A stretch of DNA of 12,348 nt from Sphingomonadales bacterium. GTDB lineage: Bacteria > Pseudomonadota > Alphaproteobacteria > Sphingomonadales > Sphingomonadaceae. Where the stretch lies: positions 1 to 12,348 of the forward strand of contig JAIYAA010000036.1 in assembly GCA_027489295.1 (NCBI GenBank), written 5' to 3'. Positions 8,686-12,348 of this stretch are shown piece by piece (position 1 is the first letter of the stretch; the number at the start of each line of letters is the position of its first letter). The position numbers and the translations under genes are program-made. Under the pieces are notes generated by a model. That model searched no databases and was not told where the DNA came from. It worked only from the letters and a program-made list of their open reading frames with translations.

Positions 8686-8745
8686 CGCGCGTATCAGGGC
8701 AGCATCGGCACGGCGCCTTCGCCGCTGCCACCGGAGAATGGGTCG

Positions 8746-9597
8746 ATGAAGAGGATGCTGATGGCGGCGATCGCAGCCGCAACCGCGCTGGTTCCCGCCG
8801 CCGCCCTCGCGCAGGAGCGCGGCGAGCATCGCGGCAATGGCGGCTGGAGCCGCCCCGAAGGCGGGCGTCCGCAGGGCGGCCAGGGCTGGCAGCGCCCGCA
8901 GGGTGCGCCCCAGGCACAGGATCGCGGCAATGTGGAGCGCCCGCAGGGCAACCCGGGCTGGATGCGTCCCCAGACCCCGCCACAGGTGCAGGACCGCGGC
9001 GACTGGCGCCGCCCAGAAGGGCAGCCTCGTCCCGCCTTCCAGCAGCCGCAGCAGGGCGGCCCCGTCCAGGGCCAGCCGCAGCGCGACTGGCGCGGCGGCG
9101 ATCGGCAGGACTGGCAGAACCGGGGCGACATCCGCCGCGACCAGAATGCGCAGGGCCGCGGGTGGAACGACCAGCCGCGCGCCGGCTGGAACCGCGATCG
9201 CGACTGGGGTCGCCGCGACGGCAATCGCGGCTGGAACGATCGTCGCGATTGGGATCGCGTCGAGCGTTGGCAGGGCAATCGCGGCGCGTGGAACAATGGC
9301 TGGCGCAACGACAACCGCTACGACTGGCGCTCGTACCGCGACTATAACCGCGGCCTCTACCGCCTGCCGCGCTATTATCCGCCGGCGCGCTGGAGCTATG
9401 GCTATCGTCGCTTCTCGGTCGGCTACCGGCTCGACACCTTCCTGTTCGCGCCGCAATACTGGATCAACGATCCCTATTCCTATCGCCTGCCCGACGTCTG
9501 GGGCCCGTATCGCTGGGTCCGCTATTATGACGACGCGCTGCTCGTCGATGTCGATACCGGCGAGGTGGTCGACGTGATCAACGGGATCTTCTGGTAA
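8746..9597 (+). CDS. RcnB-family periplasmic protein with long low-complexity region
   Basis: A 283-residue exported protein. Residues 1-23 (MKRMLMAAIAAATALVPAAALAQ) are a signal peptide with an AxA-type cleavage site. Residues 24 to about 220 are rich in W, R, D, N, G and Q with few hydrophobic side chains, including two tandem 24-residue units at 47-70 and 71-94 of the form GWxRPQxxPQxQDRG. The C-terminal part, WGPYRWVRYYDDALLVDVD, then TGEVVDVINGIFW, is the RcnB-type domain. E. coli RcnB is a roughly 110-residue periplasmic factor in nickel/cobalt homeostasis; that role is not shown for these longer relatives, and I see no His- or Cys-rich metal site. GGAGAA (8732-8737) lies eight bases before the ATG. 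The frame is open from 8290, but that part overlaps the Fe-S gene. Confidence 0.85.
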   Translation: MKRMLMAAIAAATALVPAAALAQERGEHRGNGGWSRPEGGRPQGGQGWQRPQGAPQAQDRGNVERPQGNPGWMRPQTPPQVQDRGDWRRPEGQPRPAFQQPQQGGPVQGQPQRDWRGGDRQDWQNRGDIRRDQNAQGRGWNDQPRAGWNRDRDWGRRDGNRGWNDRRDWDRVERWQGNRGAWNNGWRNDNRYDWRSYRDYNRGLYRLPRYYPPARWSYGYRRFSVGYRLDTFLFAPQYWINDPYSYRLPDVWGPYRWVRYYDDALLVDVDTGEVVDVINGIFW

Positions 9598-9602
9598 GTC
9601 CA

Positions 9603-9638
9603 GGCCAAGGGGTCGGCCGCATCGCCGGCCCCTTGGCC
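9603..9638 (+). terminator. Strong GC hairpin after the RcnB-family gene
   Basis: GGCCAAGGGG (9603-9612) pairs with CCCCTTGGCC (9629-9638), then T9613 with G9628 as a wobble, then CGGC with GCCG. This gives a 15-bp stem with a 6-base loop, starting five bases after the TAA. The bases after it (TTGCAAT) are only weakly T-rich. Position and stability make it the transcription terminator of the RcnB-family gene. Confidence 0.75.
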
Positions 9639-9657
9639 TTGCAATCGGCGACCTGCG

Positions 9658-9674
9658 CGGCAAAGAGTTTGCCG
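9658..9674 (+). promoter_or_regulatory. Perfect 7-bp dyad abutting the oxygenase start codon
   Basis: CGGCAAA (9658-9664), a GAG centre (9665-9667) and TTTGCCG (9668-9674) form a perfect inverted repeat that ends at the base before the GTG at 9675. The only Shine-Dalgarno-like bases, AAAGAG (9662-9667), lie inside it. It could be an operator or an RNA stem that limits initiation. Confidence 0.45.
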
Positions 9675-10403
9675 GTGAGCAAGACGAACGGCAACAGCAA
9701 GGGGTCGCCCTCCCCGCAACGGGCACAGATCGGACGCGACGTCGCGGCGCGGCTGGACGCCAACCCCGATGTGCGGCGCGCGAAGGTGGAGTTGGCACAA
9801 GTCTATACCTATCCCGGTTTCCTCGACGATGCCGATTGCGACATGCTGATGGCGCTGATCGACAGCAACGCCCGCCCCTCCACCCTGCTCGCCGCCACCG
9901 ACGACCCCGACTATCGGACCAGCCACAGCTCGGACCTGTATCGCTGGTCGCCCGACGTGCAGGCGATCGACAATCGCATCGCCGATCTGCTGGGCATCCC
10001 GGTGGAAAATGCCGAGACGATGCAGGGCCAGCGCTATGCGCCCAACCAGCAGTTCCGCGCCCATTGCGACTATTTCCACGAAGACAGCGGCTATTGGGAC
10101 AAGATGCTGGAAACCGGCGGCCAGCGCACCTGGACGGCGATGGCCTATCTCAACAATGTGGAGGAAGGCGGCGCCACCTGGTTCCCCCGCGCCGGCATCC
10201 GCTTCAAGCCGAAGCGCGGGCTGCTGCTGATCTGGAACAACATGGCGAGCGATGGCAGCCCCAACTACGACACGCTGCACGAAGGCATGCGCGTCGTCGA
10301 AGGGACCAAGTACATCATCACCAAGTGGTTCCGCGAAGACGCCTGGATCAAGGCACCGATCCAGACCTATCGCTCGGGTGTGGTCGACGCCGGCGCGGAC
10401 TGA
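9675..10403 (+). CDS. 2OG-Fe(II) oxygenase, prolyl 4-hydroxylase-like
   Basis: A 242-residue non-heme iron dioxygenase of the prolyl-4-hydroxylase alpha-subunit type, using 2-oxoglutarate and oxygen to hydroxylate a protein or small-molecule target. The jelly-roll metal triad is present: HxD as His130 and Asp132 (RAHCDYFH) and the distal His202 (TLHEGMRV). Lys212 (GTKYIITKWFRE) is in the usual place to bind the 2-oxoglutarate carboxylate. No signal peptide is seen, so it is likely cytoplasmic. The start is uncertain: GTG at 9675 (MSKTNGNSK) is preferred, TTG at 9669 is two codons upstream, and TTG at 9633 lies inside the preceding hairpin. The target is unknown; relatives act on proline-rich or ribosomal proteins. 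It ends 49 bp before recJ. Confidence 0.88.
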   Translation: MSKTNGNSKGSPSPQRAQIGRDVAARLDANPDVRRAKVELAQVYTYPGFLDDADCDMLMALIDSNARPSTLLAATDDPDYRTSHSSDLYRWSPDVQAIDNRIADLLGIPVENAETMQGQRYAPNQQFRAHCDYFHEDSGYWDKMLETGGQRTWTAMAYLNNVEEGGATWFPRAGIRFKPKRGLLLIWNNMASDGSPNYDTLHEGMRVVEGTKYIITKWFREDAWIKAPIQTYRSGVVDAGAD

Positions 10404-10410
10404 GCATCGG

Positions 10411-10434
10411 GCGCCCCTCGACATCGCGGGGCGC
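10411..10434 (+). terminator. GC hairpin between the oxygenase gene and recJ
   Basis: GCGCCCC (10411-10417) pairs exactly with GGGGCGC (10428-10434) around a 10-base loop, starting seven bases after the oxygenase stop. No T-run follows. It may attenuate or end the upstream transcript before recJ, or may only stabilise its 3' end. Confidence 0.4.
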
Positions 10435-10452
10435 ACCAGCCACATCGGGGGC

Positions 10453-12219
10453 ATGTCCCCTGCCCTCAACGTCCATCATTCGATCCTTGGCCAACCCTGG
10501 CGCTGGCGCGGCCTTGCCGCCGATGCGCGCGATCCGGATTTCACTCCCGACGATCTCGTCACCCAGCTGCTGCTCACCCGCGGCGTCGACCGCGCCGATC
10601 TCGAACGGCACCGCACCCCCAGCATCCGCGCCTTCATGCCGGACCCGTCGATCTTCCGGGACATGGACCGCGCGGCCGAGCGGCTCGCCGATGCGGTGGA
10701 GGCGCGCGAGCGGATCGCGATCTTCGGCGATTACGATGTCGATGGCGCCACCTCCGCCGCGCTGCTGATCCTGTTGCTACGCGACCTCGGGCTGGAGGCG
10801 ACGCCCTACATCCCGGATCGGCTGATGGAGGGCTATGGCCCCTCGGGCGAGGCGCTGGTCCGCCTGAAGCAGCAGGGGCACGGGCTGATCGTCACCGTCG
10901 ATTGCGGCGCGCAGGCCTTCGAGGCGCTGGCAATGGCGCGCGACGTCGATGCCGAGGTGATCGTCGTCGATCATCACAAATGCGCGACCGAGCTGCCCGT
11001 GGCCCATGCACTGGTGAACCCCAACCGGCTCGACGAGATCGAAGGGGCCGAACATGGCCATCTCGCCGCGGTGGGCGTGGCCTTCCTGCTAGGGGCTGCA
11101 GTCATCCGGACCCTTAGGGCGCGCGGCTATTTCGCCGCCCGGTCGGAGCCGCGCCTGCTCGACCTGCTCGACATCGTCGCACTCGGCACCGTGGCCGACG
11201 TGGCCCAGCTGAAGGGGCTGAACCGCGCCTTCGTGGCGCAGGGCCTGAAGGTGATGGCCCAGCGCCGCAACATCGGACTGGCCGCCCTGATCGAGGCATC
11301 GCGCCTTACCCGTGCGCCGACCTGCACCGATCTCGGCTTTGCGCTCGGCCCCCGGATCAACGCCGGTGGTCGCGTCGGCAAGTCGGACCTTGGCGTGCGA
11401 CTGCTCACCACCCGCGATCCCGCCGAAGCCCGCGCCATCGCGGCCGAACTGGACCTGCTCAACGAGGAACGCCGCGCGATCGAGGCCGAGGTGCAGACAT
11501 CCGCCGAGTCGCTCTGCCTCACAGGTGGTGACCGGATGGTCGCGGTGGTCGCCGGCGAAGGCTGGCATCCGGGCGTGATCGGCATCGTCGCGGGCCGATT
11601 GAAGGAAAAGTTCGGGCGCCCTGCCCTGGTGATCGCCCTGGGCGAGGACGGCATCGGCAAGGGTTCGGGTCGCTCGATCCCCGGGGTGGATCTGGGCGCG
11701 GCGGTGCTCGCGGCGAAGGATGCGGGGCTGTTGATCGCCGGCGGCGGCCACGCCATGGCATGCGGCGTGACGGTCGCGGCAGACCGCGTCGACGAACTCG
11801 CCGCCTTCCTCGAATCGCGGCTGGCCGATCGAATCGCGGTAGCGCGGGGCGAACGGGCGCTGCTGCTCGACGCGGTGCTCAGCCCGGCCGGGGTAAACCC
11901 CGCGCTGGTGGAGGCGATGGACGCCGGCGGGCCGTACGGCATGGGGTGGCCGGCCCCGCGAATCGCCGCCGGGCCGGTCCGCGTGCTCAAGGCCGATGTG
12001 GTGGGCAGCGGCGGGCATGTCCGGGTGATCGTCGCGGGTGCGGACGGTCGCAGCCTCAAGGCGGTCGCCTTCCGCCAGGCCGATACGGAGCTGGGCCAGG
12101 CGCTGCTCTCCGCACCCTCCCACCGCCGGCTTTGGCTGGCCGGCCGGGCCAAGGTCGACACCTGGGGAAGCCGGCCTGCAGCGGAATTGCACATAGAAGA
12201 TGCGGCATGGGTGGAATGA
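10453..12219 (+). CDS. recJ: Single-stranded-DNA-specific 5'-3' exonuclease RecJ
   Basis: A 588-residue DHH-family nuclease that degrades single-stranded DNA from 5' ends in recombinational repair, mismatch repair and stalled-fork processing. Motif I is FGDYDVDGATS (91-101), motif II VDCG (149-152), the DHH triad VDHHKC (172-177) and motif IV LGTVADV (244-250). The core continues to LGPRINAGGRVG. The DHHA1 part shows WHPGVIGIVAGRL (from 371), GSGRSIPG and GGGHAMACG (from 430), followed by the C-terminal OB-like domain. All metal-binding Asp/His residues expected in the core are present. The ATG at 10453 (MSPALNVHHSILGQPW) gives the family's normal length; the frame is open from 10252 but that part overlaps the oxygenase gene. 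A GGGGG run just before the ATG may act as the binding site. The stop lies five bases before the tRNA promoter. Confidence 0.97.
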   Translation: MSPALNVHHSILGQPWRWRGLAADARDPDFTPDDLVTQLLLTRGVDRADLERHRTPSIRAFMPDPSIFRDMDRAAERLADAVEARERIAIFGDYDVDGATSAALLILLLRDLGLEATPYIPDRLMEGYGPSGEALVRLKQQGHGLIVTVDCGAQAFEALAMARDVDAEVIVVDHHKCATELPVAHALVNPNRLDEIEGAEHGHLAAVGVAFLLGAAVIRTLRARGYFAARSEPRLLDLLDIVALGTVADVAQLKGLNRAFVAQGLKVMAQRRNIGLAALIEASRLTRAPTCTDLGFALGPRINAGGRVGKSDLGVRLLTTRDPAEARAIAAELDLLNEERRAIEAEVQTSAESLCLTGGDRMVAVVAGEGWHPGVIGIVAGRLKEKFGRPALVIALGEDGIGKGSGRSIPGVDLGAAVLAAKDAGLLIAGGGHAMACGVTVAADRVDELAAFLESRLADRIAVARGERALLLDAVLSPAGVNPALVEAMDAGGPYGMGWPAPRIAAGPVRVLKADVVGSGGHVRVIVAGADGRSLKAVAFRQADTELGQALLSAPSHRRLWLAGRAKVDTWGSRPAAELHIEDAAWVE

Positions 12220-12223
12220 GTGC

Positions 12224-12252
12224 TTGACGACTTCGAAATCGCCCCCTATTCG
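12224..12252 (+). promoter_or_regulatory. Promoter of tRNA-Glu
   Basis: TTGACG (12224-12229) and TATTCG (12247-12252) are separated by exactly 17 bp. The -35 matches the consensus at five of six positions. Transcription would begin around 12259, about 15 bases before the tRNA. The segment after the -10 (GGCCGCTCC) is GC-rich, a discriminator type linked to stringent control of stable-RNA genes. The promoter starts right after the recJ stop, so the tRNA need not depend on recJ transcription. Confidence 0.7.
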
Positions 12253-12273
12253 GCCGCTCCACGCCAAGCAGTT

Positions 12274-12348
12274 GGCCCCTTCGTCTAGCGGTTAGGACGC
12301 GGCCCTTTCACGGCTGAAACACGGGTTCGATTCCCGTAGGGGTCACCA
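12274..12348 (+). tRNA. tRNA-Glu (anticodon TTC)
   Basis: The 75 bases fold as a complete tRNA with encoded CCA at 12346-12348. The acceptor stem is GGCCCCT with AGGGGTC (one G-T pair). The anticodon loop CTTTCAC (12305-12311) gives anticodon TTC at 12307-12309, and the T arm is ACGGG-TTCGATT-CCCGT. T8, A14 and the GTCTAG start of the D arm match bacterial tRNA-Glu. The anticodon stem CGGCC/GGCTG contains a G-T pair at 28-42. The window ends at the CCA, so whether another tRNA or an integrated element follows cannot be seen. Confidence 0.97.

Noticed and set aside
8290..8745. Longer start for the RcnB-family gene
   Set aside because: The extension overlaps the Fe-S gene in another frame and would bury the signal peptide that begins at 8746, which also has its own ribosome binding site.
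11089..12267. 392-codon minus-strand open frame opposite recJ
   Set aside because: recJ has all DHH/DHHA1 motifs on the plus strand; the antisense product has no recognisable domain.

Overview
The window is GC-rich DNA whose protein repertoire and spellings point to a sphingomonad-type alphaproteobacterium (Sphingomonas or a close relative). This rests on recognising protein families, not on a search. Almost all of it is coding. It holds eleven protein genes (the leftmost is cut by the window edge), one tRNA, and several short dyads that sit in promoter or translation-start positions.

Left part (1-4546, minus strand): a compact propionyl-CoA to succinyl-CoA operon, read right to left. The order is pccB (propionyl-CoA carboxylase beta), mce (methylmalonyl-CoA epimerase), scpA (B12-dependent methylmalonyl-CoA mutase), then a DUF3445 / heme-dependent oxidative N-demethylase-like gene whose ATG overlaps the scpA stop. 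Gaps are 23 bp, 1 bp and a 4-bp overlap, so translation is probably coupled. The biotin-carboxylase subunit PccA is not in the window. Divergent from pccB, at 4651-6078, is a short-chain fatty acyl-CoA regulator (ScfR/PrpR/RamB type). The shared 104-bp intergenic region carries three copies of YTGCAAA, close to the TTTGCAAA site known for RamB and PrpR. This gives a coherent picture: a regulator that senses short-chain acyl-CoA and controls the adjacent propionate operon and probably its own gene.

Middle part (6079-8638): a class II aldolase/adducin-family gene whose Shine-Dalgarno lies in one arm of a perfect 8-bp inverted repeat; a small DUF6434-like gene in a stretch of lower GC; then, convergent with it, a DODA/LigB-type extradiol dioxygenase. 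The dioxygenase is divergent from an xanthine-dehydrogenase-type [2Fe-2S] small subunit that has no molybdopterin subunit beside it.

Right part (8639-12348, plus strand): a secreted RcnB-family protein with a long low-complexity W/R/D/N/Q-rich region, a strong GC hairpin, a prolyl-4-hydroxylase-like 2OG-Fe(II) oxygenase whose GTG start directly abuts a perfect dyad, recJ, and a tRNA-Glu(UUC) with a clear promoter. The window ends at the tRNA's encoded CCA.

No CRISPR array, phage, transposase or defence cassette was seen. Most of the window is ordinary chromosomal content. The items most worth a second look are the acyl-CoA regulator operator cluster, the start-region dyads, the orphan Fe-S subunit, and the lower-GC DUF6434-like gene.
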